Shown in pieces: positions 43,070 through 51,179 of a stretch of DNA of 64,000 bases. Source of the DNA: Lichenicola sp964247755 (GTDB taxonomy: Bacteria > Pseudomonadota > Alphaproteobacteria > Acetobacterales > Acetobacteraceae). The number at the start of each line of letters is the position of its first letter. Position 1 is the first letter of the stretch. A program made the translations under genes and the position numbers. Location: the NCBI GenBank assembly GCA_964247755.1, contig CAXTVX010000006.1, positions 34,636-98,635 of the forward strand. The letters are read 5' to 3'. The notes under the pieces were generated by a model. The model was not told where the DNA came from. It worked only from the letters and a program-made list of their open reading frames with translations, and searched no databases.

Positions 43070-43836
43070 CACACGAACGCCCGGCCCAGCACCGGGGTCG
43101 AGGGGCTCGCCATCTCGCGCGGCTCCATCGGGTCGGCCAGGCGCGCGGCCTGCCCGGCCTCGATCGCCAGACGGAAGGCGCGCGCCATCGCCACCGGGTC
43201 GCCGGCCTGCGCCACCGCGGTGTTCAGCAGGATCGCGTCGTAGCCCATCTCCATCGCCGCCGCCGCCTGGCTCGGCAGGCCGATCCCGGCATCCACCACC
43301 AGCGGCACCTCCGGGAAGTGTGCGCGCAGCGCGCGCAGCGCCCACGGGTTGTTCAGGCCGCGGCCGGAGCCGATCGGAGCGCCCCACGGCATCAGCACCT
43401 CGCAGCCGGCGCGGAGCAGGCGCTCGGCCACCACCAGGTCCTCGGTGGTGTAGGGGAACACCGAGAACCCGTCCTCGGTCAGGATGCGCGCCGCCTCGAC
43501 TAGGCCGAACACGTCCGGGGTCAGGGTGTCGGTCTCGCCGATCACCTCGAGCTTGATCCAGTCGGTGCCGAACACCTCGCGCGCCATCTGCGCGGTGGTC
43601 ACGGCTTCGCGCACCGAATGGCAGCCGGCGGTGTTGGGCAGCACCCGCACGCCGAGGCCGCGGATCAGCGACCAGAATCCCTGTCCGGCTTGCGCCGACG
43701 ACGCCTCGCGACGCAGCGACACCGTCACCAGCTCGGTTCCCGAGGCGCGCACCGCCTCGGCCAGCACGTCGGGGGACGGATACTGCGCCGTGCCCAGCAT
43801 CAGCCGGGAGCGGAGCTCGGTGCCGTAGAACAGCAT
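43069..43836 (-). CDS. thiG: Thiazole synthase
   Basis: 255 residues. Forms the thiazole ring from deoxyxylulose phosphate, dehydroglycine and ThiS thiocarboxylate. K95 in TDWIKLEVIGE is the Schiff-base lysine. GTAQYPSPDVLAEAV, LLRAGCEVLMPWGAPIGSG and VVDAGIGLPSQAAAAMEMG are diagnostic. It starts two bases after the thiS stop. Confidence 0.96.
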   Translation of the reverse strand: MLFYGTELRSRLMLGTAQYPSPDVLAEAVRASGTELVTVSLRREASSAQAGQGFWSLIRGLGVRVLPNTAGCHSVREAVTTAQMAREVFGTDWIKLEVIGETDTLTPDVFGLVEAARILTEDGFSVFPYTTEDLVVAERLLRAGCEVLMPWGAPIGSGRGLNNPWALRALRAHFPEVPLVVDAGIGLPSQAAAAMEMGYDAILLNTAVAQAGDPVAMARAFRLAIEAGQAARLADPMEPREMASPSTPVLGRAFV

Positions 43837-43838
43837 GG

Positions 43839-44036
43839 TCAGCCTCCCTGCATCGGCGCCAGGATCTCGACGGCACTGCCTTCGGCGAGCGGCTGGGCGG
43901 CACGACGGGCAGCCGGCACGAAATCGCCGTCGACGGCGGTGGCGACGCGCAGGCTGCCGTAGCCGAGCTCGGTCAGCGCCGCCTCCAGGGTCGCGGCGGC
44001 AACGTCGCGATCCTCGCCGTTGACACGTATCCTCAT
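43839..44036 (-). CDS. thiS: Sulfur carrier protein ThiS
   Basis: 65 residues, ubiquitin-like, ending in the required Gly-Gly (EILAPMQGG), whose C-terminus becomes the thiocarboxylate. MRIRVNGEDRDV begins the first strand. Start at ATG 44036 gives a CGGAGG six bases upstream; ATG 44042 is possible. It follows the NRAMP-like gene by 22 bases. Confidence 0.93.
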   Translation of the reverse strand: MRIRVNGEDRDVAAATLEAALTELGYGSLRVATAVDGDFVPAARRAAQPLAEGSAVEILAPMQGG

Positions 44037-44058
44037 GCCCATCCTCCGGCGCTCCATC

Positions 44059-45357
44059 CTACAGGAACCACGTCACGACTAGGCCGCCCGCAGCGATGAA
44101 GGTGATCGCGTTCGTGGTCCACCCTAGCAGGTTGGTCAGGCGGCCGTTCACCCGGTCGCCCATCACCGCGCGGTCGTTGGTCATCAGAAGCATCATGAAC
44201 AGCAGCGGCGGCACCGAGAAGCCCTGCACCACGCCAGACCAGACCAGCGCCCGCATCGGGTTGAAGCCGAGGAAGTTCAGCGCCACCGCAACCACCGTCG
44301 TCAGCGCGATGATGGCGTAGAACAGCTTCGCCTCGTGCACACGGGCGTTCAGGCTGCCGGGGCGGCCGACGCTCTGCACCAAGTCGTAGGCGGCGCCCGT
44401 GGTCATCACCGGCACCGCCAGGAAGCCGACGCCGACGACGCCGAGCGCGAACAGCAGCTTTGCCGCCGGTCCGGCCAGCGGTTCGAGTGCCGCCGCCGCG
44501 TCGGCCGCGTTGTTGACCGCCATGTGGCCGGCGGCATGCAGGGTGGCGCCGGTGGACAGAATGATGAAGTACAGGATCACGTTGGAGAACAGCATGCCGA
44601 CCATCACGTCGCGTCGGGTGCGGGCAAGCTCGGTGTCGGAGGCGCCCTTGCGCTGCCAGACCTCGGGGCGTCCCTGCTCGATCTGCTCCTCGACCTCCTG
44701 GTTGGACTGCCAGGTGTAGATGTAGGCCGATAGCGAGGTGCCGATGCAGGCCACGATCAGCGACAGGAAGTCCGCGTCGAGCCGCACATGCGGCACGAAG
44801 GTGCCGCGCAGCACCGCGAGCAGGCCAGGATGGGCCAGCACCGCAGAGGCCACGTAGGCGAACAGGGCCAGCGCCAGCCAGCGGAAGATGCCGCGCAGCA
44901 GCGCGTAGGAGCCAAAATACTGGAACGACAGGATCACCGCGCCGGCAGCGATCACGATCACCGGGATCGGCACCGGCAGCAGCAGGTTCAGCGCGGCACC
45001 GATGCCGCCAAGGTTGGCCGCTGCCTCGATCACGTTGCCAGCGAACGCGCCCAGCATCACGGGATAGAGCACCCACCACGGGTAGCGGTCGCGGATCACG
45101 GCGAACAGGCCCTTGCCGTAGACCCGCCCGAGCTTGGCGGCCAGGTAGACCACCACGACCATCATCGGCAGCACGACCGGGGCGATCCACAGGAAGGCCA
45201 GCCCATATTTGGCGCCGACGCTGGCATAAGTGCCGATCGCCGACGGATCGTCGTCAGCGGCACCGGTGACGATGCCCGAGCCGACCAGCCTCAGGAGGCC
45301 GCCGCGGTGGGGCAACTCCGTTGCCGGACGGGAGGGATCGCGTAGCTGATCCGGCAT
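44059..45357 (-). CDS. NRAMP-family transporter, divergent subgroup
   Basis: 432 residues, about eleven hydrophobic helices. GSGIVTGAADDDPSAIGTY aligns with TM1 of NRAMP metal transporters, but the metal-binding DPGN is replaced by DDPS. In the segment corresponding to TM6, where MPH is usual, the sequence reads GTSLSAYIYTW. This subgroup is common in proteobacteria and often annotated as divalent metal transporter; with these changes Mn/Fe transport is doubtful and Mg or another ion possible. It lies between thiO and thiS in the same direction (34 and 22 bases), so it is probably part of the thi transcript. Confidence 0.85.
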   Translation of the reverse strand: MPDQLRDPSRPATELPHRGGLLRLVGSGIVTGAADDDPSAIGTYASVGAKYGLAFLWIAPVVLPMMVVVVYLAAKLGRVYGKGLFAVIRDRYPWWVLYPVMLGAFAGNVIEAAANLGGIGAALNLLLPVPIPVIVIAAGAVILSFQYFGSYALLRGIFRWLALALFAYVASAVLAHPGLLAVLRGTFVPHVRLDADFLSLIVACIGTSLSAYIYTWQSNQEVEEQIEQGRPEVWQRKGASDTELARTRRDVMVGMLFSNVILYFIILSTGATLHAAGHMAVNNAADAAAALEPLAGPAAKLLFALGVVGVGFLAVPVMTTGAAYDLVQSVGRPGSLNARVHEAKLFYAIIALTTVVAVALNFLGFNPMRALVWSGVVQGFSVPPLLFMMLLMTNDRAVMGDRVNGRLTNLLGWTTNAITFIAAGGLVVTWFL

Positions 45358-45391
45358 CGATGCCTCCCCCGACGCCGTCGGAGCGGCCGAC

Positions 45392-46390
45392 TCAAGCGGT
45401 CGGGACGGCCGCCGGTTCGATCACCCGGCTGCCGAGCAACGCGTCGGCCAGCCGCATCGCCAGCACCGGCGCCAGCAGGTAGCCGTGCCGGAACATGCCG
45501 TTGACGTGCACCGGATCGGCGGCGGTGTCGAGGCGCGGCATGTTGTCGCCGAAGGACGGGCGCAGGTCGGCGGCGATCTCCAGGATCTCCGCCTCGGCGA
45601 AGGCCGGATGCAGCGCGAAGGCAGCGCTCATCAGCTCCATCATCGAGCGCAGGCGCGGCGGTCCGCGCTCCTCGCTCTCGATCATGGTGGCACCCAGCAT
45701 GAACACGCCGTCCGCGCGCGGCACCAGGTAGATGGGGAAGCGGGGATGCAACAGCCGCACCGGCCGGTGCAGGGCGATGCCGCGGGCTCGCATCAGCAGC
45801 ATCTCGCCGCGCACGCCGCGCAAGCCCGGCAGCACCGTTCGCGCGGCGATGCCGCGGGCGTCCACCACGCGGTCGAACCGGCCGGGCGGCAGGTCCGGCT
45901 CCCCGAGCGCGACATGGCCGCCGAGCGCCTCGAGCCGTCGCGCCAGGGCCGGCAGCGCCTGGCGGGGGTCGAGATGGGCCTCGCCGGGGAAGAACAGCCC
46001 GCGTCCGAAGCGCCCGTCCAGATCCGGCTCCAGCGCCGCGATCCCTGCCCCGTCCAGCGCCTCATGGCCGGTGGTGCGCCGGGCCATGCGGTTGAGCTCG
46101 CCGGCGTCGCGTCCCAGCGCCAGCACCAGCGTGCCGGCGGAACGGGTGTCCGGCACCTGGCGGCGCCACCAGTCCAGCGACGGCAGCGCCATCTCGGTCA
46201 GGCCGGGCGGCGCGTTCTCCGCCTCGCACCAGGGGGCGAGCATGCCGCCAGCCTTCCAGGAGGCGCCGGAGCCGATCACCGGTCCGGCTTCGGCCAGCGT
46301 CACCGCGGCCCCGCGCTCCGCCAGGGTCACCGCGCAGGCCAGCCCGGCGACGCCGCCGCCGCGCACCAGCACCGACAGCGGCGCGGTCAT
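45392..46390 (-). CDS. thiO: ThiO-like glycine oxidase
   Basis: 332 residues, FAD-dependent. VLVRGGGVAGLACAVTLAERG is the dinucleotide-binding N-terminus; ASWKAGGMLAPWCEAEN, RVVDARGIAART and the C-terminal DNMPRLDTAADPVHVNGMFRHGYLLAP match glycine/sarcosine oxidases. It makes iminoglycine for ThiG. ATG 46390 overlaps the stop of the large upstream gene as ATGA. No thiC lies nearby. Confidence 0.9.
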   Translation of the reverse strand: MTAPLSVLVRGGGVAGLACAVTLAERGAAVTLAEAGPVIGSGASWKAGGMLAPWCEAENAPPGLTEMALPSLDWWRRQVPDTRSAGTLVLALGRDAGELNRMARRTTGHEALDGAGIAALEPDLDGRFGRGLFFPGEAHLDPRQALPALARRLEALGGHVALGEPDLPPGRFDRVVDARGIAARTVLPGLRGVRGEMLLMRARGIALHRPVRLLHPRFPIYLVPRADGVFMLGATMIESEERGPPRLRSMMELMSAAFALHPAFAEAEILEIAADLRPSFGDNMPRLDTAADPVHVNGMFRHGYLLAPVLAMRLADALLGSRVIEPAAVPTA

Positions 46391-49300
46391 GGCGGCGGGG
46401 AAGCGCCGTCGAGGCCGAGGTGGCGGAACACCGCGATCTCGCCATTGCCGCAGAAATCGTCCTCGACCGAGAGGGCGGCCATCAGCTCCGGGGATAGCCG
46501 GATCCGCCGATCGCGCACCGCCTGCAGCATCGCGGTCGCGGCCTCGGGGCGGAACGGCAGATCGAGCAGGTCGGGTCCCCAGCAGCGGATCAGCGTGCGC
46601 GCATACTCTTCCACGCCGTCGTAGATGCGCTCCAGGGTCGGGAACACGTCCTGCGACAGGCCATCGTGCCGGAACAGCGGAGTCGCGGGCACGGTACTGT
46701 CATCATAGCCGATGACTTGGCCGTGCGGCGCGGTCAGGAACGCTTCCAGCATCAGGCCGTAGCCGCCGGTGAAGTCGGCGACGTTGCCGTCGGCGAAAGC
46801 GCCGAAGGCGTGGCCGCCACCCGCCCGGACCTGCGACGCGTCGTGCGACACGCCCATGTAGAGCCCGATCAGGGGCCGGCCGAGGGCGGTCTGGATCGCG
46901 GTCTGCATGGTGCCGCTGTAGCCCACATCGACGAAGCCGACCGGTCCTGGCGCGGTCAGGCCGACCTGTTCGGCATAGGCGGCGAAGGCACGCAGGGCGT
47001 GGGTGCCGTGCGCGGCAATCCCGTCGCCCATCAGCTCGATCATGCAGCGCACCAAGTCGGCGTCGCGGGGGAAGCTGACCGGATGGTGTCCGTGGCCGAG
47101 GGCGGCGTCCGGCACGAAGCCGAGCCGGGCCAGGAGGAACGCCTCCAGCGAGCCGTTGAACCCGGCGCCGCGCAGCACCGCGTCCGGGTCGAGCCCCCGC
47201 CCCTGCGCCGCCGCCAGCGCCGCCCGGCGCGAGCAGTGCAGGTAGGAGGAGGGCGGCAGGTCGGTCCGGCCGCTTTCCGCACGCACCGCGTCGTAGAGCC
47301 GCTTCAGGAACCAGCCCTCGCGGGACACGAAGAACAGTTGCCGCATGTGCCGCAGCGTCGGGTGCCGCGCCAGCCAGGCGACGAAGGCGAACACGAGCGG
47401 ACCGAATAGCAGCGTGCCCGCCTCCTCCGGCTCCCGCACGGTCAGGAGCGGGTCGGCCGGGTCGAGGTAGGGCGCGTTGAACAGCCGGGCAGCGACCGGG
47501 CCCAGCAGGATGTCGTCGCCGAGCGTCCGCTCGCCCGCCGGGCCCAGTCCGTGGAAGTCGAACAGGGCGGCGGGGCCGAGGACGTGGAAGTGACGGATGC
47601 CGTGGTCGGCGGTCTGCTGGATATCGGACTGTTCGTTGTCGCCGACATGCAGCAGACGCGGCGCGGCACCGGCCTGGCCCTGTTCCTGCGCCGCCACGAG
47701 TGGCCACAGGTCGCCGCGGTCCTTCCGGGCGCGACGCTGCGAGGACAGGTAGACTTCGTCGACCGTGATGCCGGACTGGGTCAGCACGGCGTCGAAGGCG
47801 GGGCGCGGGAGGTAGCTGTCGCTGGTCGCGAGCACGCGTCGTCCCGTGCGCCTGGCGTGATCGAGCGCGTCGATCATGATCGCGCGCGGGCGCAAGGTGC
47901 GCTGGTCGAGCGCCACCTCCTCGTGACGCACGAAGGCGAGCGCCTCCTTACTCCAGCCCGGCCTGGCGTCGGCGGCGAAGCGGGCGTGGATCTCGTCCAG
48001 GTCGACGTCGCCCGCGGCACCCGGCGTCTGTCGTGCCGCCGCCTCGGCCGCGCGCCGGTGCCGGACGAAATCATCCGCGCCGGGATGGCGACGGGCCGCC
48101 TGCAGCTCCAGGAAGCGGTGCACGGCGTCGGGCTGGAGGCAGATACGGGTCAGCAGCGTGTCGAACACGTCGAACGAAACCGTGTCCACCTGCGCGATCG
48201 TGTCCAGCAGCCCGGCATGGGAGGCACGTCGGTATTGCTCCATGTTGCGGCTGCTCCAGCCGGGGCGGCACAGCCCGCGCTCGTAGTCGAGCTCGGTGAA
48301 GGTGTAGCCGGCGTCCTGCGCCACCAGCACGATCACCCGCTCGATGGCGTGCATGATCGTGCCGTCGGTCTGGCCAAGCTCGGGCGGGAAGTCGTCGGTC
48401 CGCCAGGGATGGTCGAGCAGGGGCGCGATCGCTTCCGTACGGGCCCAGAACATGCCGCCGACGGGGTAGTCCAGCATGCCGGTCGGCACCGACGCGCGCA
48501 GGCCCAGCCGGTCGAACAGTGGCTGGGCCAGATGCCGGTTGGACAGCCAGTTGTAGCCCCAATAGCGCATCTCCTCGCCGGGCGACGCGGTCAGCACGCC
48601 GAGCTTCGGGTCGTCCACGAAGCGCTGGATCAGGCCGCTGACCACCGCGCGCGCCGGCAGCAGCGTGCGCAGCAGGACCTGCCGCCAGCCGGCCTGATCC
48701 ATGCCGCGGTAGAATGACTTCTTGGTGTGCAGGTGCAGCACGAGGTCGTGGGTGGCGACGGCGTGGCGCAGCCCGACCAGGAACGGCCCGAAGTTGCGGC
48801 CGCGGTTCTCGGCGACGTGCACAAGAAGCGAGGCGTCGAGGGTATGAGTCGCGAACTCGGCCTCGATCCGCTCCGCCTTTTCCGGCTCGTCGGTGGTGAT
48901 GAGCAGGGAGAAGCGGTACGGCAGCATCGCCAGGGCGATGCAGATCTCGCCGAACAGATCGACGTGGAAGACGTGCGCGACGACCGCGATCGTCGGCTGC
49001 TGCGAGGGTGCCTCCAGCAACAGGAGGCGTTCGACCGGGCGCCCGAACGGGTCCCAGGGCGGGTCGGCCAGCACTGAGACCGGCCGGTAGCCTTCGGCGG
49101 TCCCGCGCTGGAGGTAGTGGGTGAGCGGGTCGTCGAGCTCCGGCCGCAGGTGCCAGGCCTGTTGGAGGTAGTCGCGCACGTCGAATAGCGGGCTTGGGTT
49201 GGCCCGGGCGCGGAAGCCGACCGCCAGGTAGTGCTCCAGCGGGTCGAGGTCGCTCCGCCGGGCCGGCGCGTGGTGCCGGAGATACCAGTCGGCGTCGAAC

Positions 49301-49416
49301 AGGCCCGAGTTGGCGACTAACGCTTGGCGGCGCTCGATCAACTGCCGCCGCACGAGTGCCTCCTGCCGTTCCCGATCGGCGGTGGTCGCATCGAGTTGGG
49401 GCGAAAGGCGATCCAT
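46387..49416 (-). CDS. RgpF-like (rhamnan synthesis F) and HAD-like fusion protein for surface glycan
   Basis: 1009 residues. Residues 36-115 carry two copies of a short 'FDADWYLRHH...DPLEHYL' repeat often found at the N-terminus of bacterial glycosyltransferases. About 140-395 resembles the rhamnan synthesis F domain (VVAHVFHVDLFGEI, ENRGRNFGPFLVGL, LHLHTKKS, GGMFWAR). From 411 (DTVSFDVFDTLLTR) a HAD-like fold begins, with ATSDSYLP and LHVGDNEQSDIQ. The C-terminal 380 residues are a domain I know only from such fusions. Probably cytoplasmic or membrane-associated. It overlaps thiO by ATGA, so the thi genes may depend on this transcript. Confidence 0.82.
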   Translation of the reverse strand: MDRLSPQLDATTADRERQEALVRRQLIERRQALVANSGLFDADWYLRHHAPARRSDLDPLEHYLAVGFRARANPSPLFDVRDYLQQAWHLRPELDDPLTHYLQRGTAEGYRPVSVLADPPWDPFGRPVERLLLLEAPSQQPTIAVVAHVFHVDLFGEICIALAMLPYRFSLLITTDEPEKAERIEAEFATHTLDASLLVHVAENRGRNFGPFLVGLRHAVATHDLVLHLHTKKSFYRGMDQAGWRQVLLRTLLPARAVVSGLIQRFVDDPKLGVLTASPGEEMRYWGYNWLSNRHLAQPLFDRLGLRASVPTGMLDYPVGGMFWARTEAIAPLLDHPWRTDDFPPELGQTDGTIMHAIERVIVLVAQDAGYTFTELDYERGLCRPGWSSRNMEQYRRASHAGLLDTIAQVDTVSFDVFDTLLTRICLQPDAVHRFLELQAARRHPGADDFVRHRRAAEAAARQTPGAAGDVDLDEIHARFAADARPGWSKEALAFVRHEEVALDQRTLRPRAIMIDALDHARRTGRRVLATSDSYLPRPAFDAVLTQSGITVDEVYLSSQRRARKDRGDLWPLVAAQEQGQAGAAPRLLHVGDNEQSDIQQTADHGIRHFHVLGPAALFDFHGLGPAGERTLGDDILLGPVAARLFNAPYLDPADPLLTVREPEEAGTLLFGPLVFAFVAWLARHPTLRHMRQLFFVSREGWFLKRLYDAVRAESGRTDLPPSSYLHCSRRAALAAAQGRGLDPDAVLRGAGFNGSLEAFLLARLGFVPDAALGHGHHPVSFPRDADLVRCMIELMGDGIAAHGTHALRAFAAYAEQVGLTAPGPVGFVDVGYSGTMQTAIQTALGRPLIGLYMGVSHDASQVRAGGGHAFGAFADGNVADFTGGYGLMLEAFLTAPHGQVIGYDDSTVPATPLFRHDGLSQDVFPTLERIYDGVEEYARTLIRCWGPDLLDLPFRPEAATAMLQAVRDRRIRLSPELMAALSVEDDFCGNGEIAVFRHLGLDGASPPP

Positions 49417-49472
49417 CCGGAAACGCTACCACCTGCCGGAGGGCCGGTTAAGCGTGATGCGGCCGGTCCCGC

Positions 49473-49512
49473 CCACTGCCCGCCGGCGCCCGCCACTGCC
49501 CGCCGGCGCCCG
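49473..49512. repeat. Perfect 20-base tandem repeat, two copies
   Basis: CCACTGCCCGCCGGCGCCCG occurs at 49473-49492 and again at 49493-49512, directly upstream of the mazE-like gene and after the start of the RgpF/HAD gene. It may come from slippage; no role is suggested by the sequence. Confidence 0.85.
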
Positions 49513-49520
49513 GTTTGCCA

Positions 49521-49553
49521 GTGTCTGCTGATGTATTGACCGTATAGAGACAC
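49521..49553 (+). promoter_or_regulatory. Short inverted repeat in the mazE leader, possible operator
   Basis: GTGTCT at 49521-49526 and AGACAC at 49548-49553 flank the sequence TATTGACCGTATAGA just ahead of the RBS of the mazE-like gene. MazE-type antitoxins repress their own promoter at palindromes, so this is a candidate site, but six bases per arm is weak evidence. Confidence 0.3.
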
Positions 49554-49574
49554 AGCGGCAGGGAGGACATAACG

Positions 49575-49859
49575 GTGCAGGGTGTGGTCAAGAAGTGGGG
49601 CAACAGCGCCGCCGTGCGCATTCCAGCCGCCGTGCTGGAAGCGGCACAGGTGCGCCTGGACCAGCCGGTCGATGTCCGCAAGGAGGGTGGGCGGATTGTC
49701 ATCGAGCCGCTTCGCCCGGCCCGCTATGACATTGCAGTGCTCGTAGGCGGCATCACAAACGAGAACCAGCGGGTCTGTCGAGATGAACAAGCCCGTCGGC
49801 CTGGAGGCTTGGTAGTGGTGCCGGCTACATCTCGGAAGCCGGCGACATCGTACGGCTGA
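49575..49859 (+). CDS. MazE/AbrB-type antitoxin with a frameshifted C-terminus
   Basis: From GTG 49575, with GGGAGG eight bases upstream. Residues 1-50 are an intact swapped-hairpin AbrB domain: VVKKWGNSAAVRIPAAVLEA and VDVRKEGGRIVIEPLRP. The reading frame then continues to 49859 with an abnormal tail. In the neighbouring frame after ITNENQ the normal MazE ending GSVEMNKPVGLEAW and a TAG at 49813-49815 are found, so a frameshift near 49770 has replaced the part that would hold MazF. It may still bind DNA. Confidence 0.7.
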   Translation: MQGVVKKWGNSAAVRIPAAVLEAAQVRLDQPVDVRKEGGRIVIEPLRPARYDIAVLVGGITNENQRVCRDEQARRPGGLVVVPATSRKPATSYG

Positions 49860-49986
49860 AGTTCGGCCCGCAAGCCGGACACGAGCAGGCCGGTCATGGA
49901 TCCGCGGCGTGCTCAGCCCGGCCAGCTACGTCAGCGCGACGGAGGTGGCGGAAGTCCGCGCCAAGCTACGGGCGCTGATCGGGTAG
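49817..49986 (+). pseudogene. MazF-like toxin remnant with internal deletion
   Basis: GYISEAGDIVRLKFGPQAGH and EQAGH form the start of a MazF/PemK toxin (GDIVwl.F.PqaGhEQaGhRP). A frame change leads to RGVLSPASY, and this is joined directly to ATEVAEVRAKLRALIG, the usual MazF C-terminus, ending at 49986. Some 60 core residues are missing. The toxin cannot be active. Confidence 0.72.
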
Positions 49987-50398
49987 AAGCGTGACGCGGG
50001 CCGCCGACTCGTTCCGAACGACCTGTGCACTGCGAGATAGGTCTTGGAATGATGCAGGTGATGGAGATGTAGGCGAAGTGCAGCCGAGGCAGCGATTTGT
50101 CCATGCTCCTCGCCAAGGACACGCCAAGTGGCTGGGCGACACGCCAGCATGTGCACGCGGCACCAGCCCACCAACACCGCATCTGCCGCTGCCCGAATCC
50201 AGGACGGGACCGCTCCCTCCTACTCCGACAACAGCCCGCACAGGTCGGCTCACGAGGCTCCAGGCCATTCCTGTTCAGGTTCGAGACAGGACAAGGATTA
50301 CCAATACGGAGCTGGGGTAGTTGCGTAGTGACTACAGAGGAAATCCAGGTTAACGTGCCCGACGACCAACCAGAAGCACGGTCATCGAGGATTAGGCT
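49987..50398. other. 412-base stretch without a recognised gene
   Basis: Between the mazF remnant and the Phd-type antitoxin. Both strands hold open frames but none with a start, RBS or familiar motif. The last 60-100 bases should include the phd-vapC promoter; no clear box was identified. Confidence 0.4.
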
Positions 50399-50656
50399 AT
50401 GGAACTGTCGATACGCGATGCCAAAGCCCGCTTTACTGAAGCTGCCGCTGCCGCTGCCCGTGGTGAACGTGTCATCGTCACCAAGCACGGCCGTCCCTTC
50501 ATTGAGCTGGTTCCAGTGCGAGAAGCGGCGGGGATGGACTTCGACAAGGCTGCTGCCGTTCGGCGGGAGCTGGGTCTCGACGGTCTCCGCGTCAACGTGC
50601 CTCCAGGATTCGACGATCCGGCTTTTAGCCGCCGAGTGCTGGACCTGCCTGATTGA
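50399..50656 (+). CDS. Phd/YefM-type antitoxin
   Basis: 85 residues. MELSIRDAKARFTEAAAAAA and RGERVIVTKHGRPFIELVPV are the DNA-binding half of prevent-host-death antitoxins. The C-terminal half (FDKAAAVRRELGLDGLR...PAFSRRVLDLPD) is where the toxin is gripped. Its stop overlaps the toxin start as TTGA. The complex is expected to repress its own promoter. Confidence 0.9.
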   Translation: MELSIRDAKARFTEAAAAAARGERVIVTKHGRPFIELVPVREAAGMDFDKAAAVRRELGLDGLRVNVPPGFDDPAFSRRVLDLPD

Positions 50657-51066
50657 GACTGCTGCTCGACACGCACATTGCGGTGTGGGCAGCGCTCGAC
50701 CCGGATGCGCTGTCGGATGCCGAGCGTGCGCAGATGACGAAAGCCGACGCCCCGCTCGTCCTCTCGTCGGTGGCAGTCTGGGAAGTGCGACTCAAGTGGA
50801 ACAGTCTCTATATCTCCGGAACGCGAAAAGGCCCGGTCCATCCCGGAGCGATTGTTGCGTTCGCCACTGCGGTTGGCTGGGAACTTCTTCCACTGACCGC
50901 TCGTCACGCCAGCGCCGAGCTCTCGCACCCACTCGACCACAAAGACCCGTTCGATGAATTACTGCTCGTCCAAGCTCAAGAGGAGAACATGCGGCTCATC
51001 ACGCGGGACGCTAAATTGATTGGCCACCCGCTTACCGTGAAGTCCGATTTTGACGTAAGCCTGTAA
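50653..51066 (+). CDS. VapC-type PIN-domain ribonuclease toxin
   Basis: 137 residues from TTG 50653. LLLDTHIAVW gives the first acidic residue, VAVWEVRLKW the Glu, and HKDPFDELLLVQAQEENMRLITRD the later Asp residues of the PIN active site, all present. VapC enzymes cut tRNA or other RNA when the antitoxin is lost. Length and overlap with the phd-type gene indicate an intact, functional pair. Confidence 0.92.
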   Translation: MRLLLDTHIAVWAALDPDALSDAERAQMTKADAPLVLSSVAVWEVRLKWNSLYISGTRKGPVHPGAIVAFATAVGWELLPLTARHASAELSHPLDHKDPFDELLLVQAQEENMRLITRDAKLIGHPLTVKSDFDVSL

Positions 51067-51179
51067 GTACTATTTTCAAGAGTTAATAGGTCGCAGTGGA
51101 CATGCGCCGGGTTGGCCTGCGGAGCGGGGCTACACGATTCTGTTGCGGCAGGAGCGCGCAGACCTGGAGATCATTTTCG

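Noticed and set aside
49473..49512. CRISPR-like or iteron array
   Set aside because: Only two copies without spacers; a simple tandem duplication.
49417..49574. THI-box (TPP) riboswitch for the thiO-thiE genes
   Set aside because: Looked for CTGAGA and ACCCTTTGAACCTGATC-type elements upstream of 49416, 46390 and 44036; none were seen.
49931..50488. Minus-strand frame across the mazF remnant and phd leader
   Set aside because: No RBS or motif; it crosses features supported on the plus strand.
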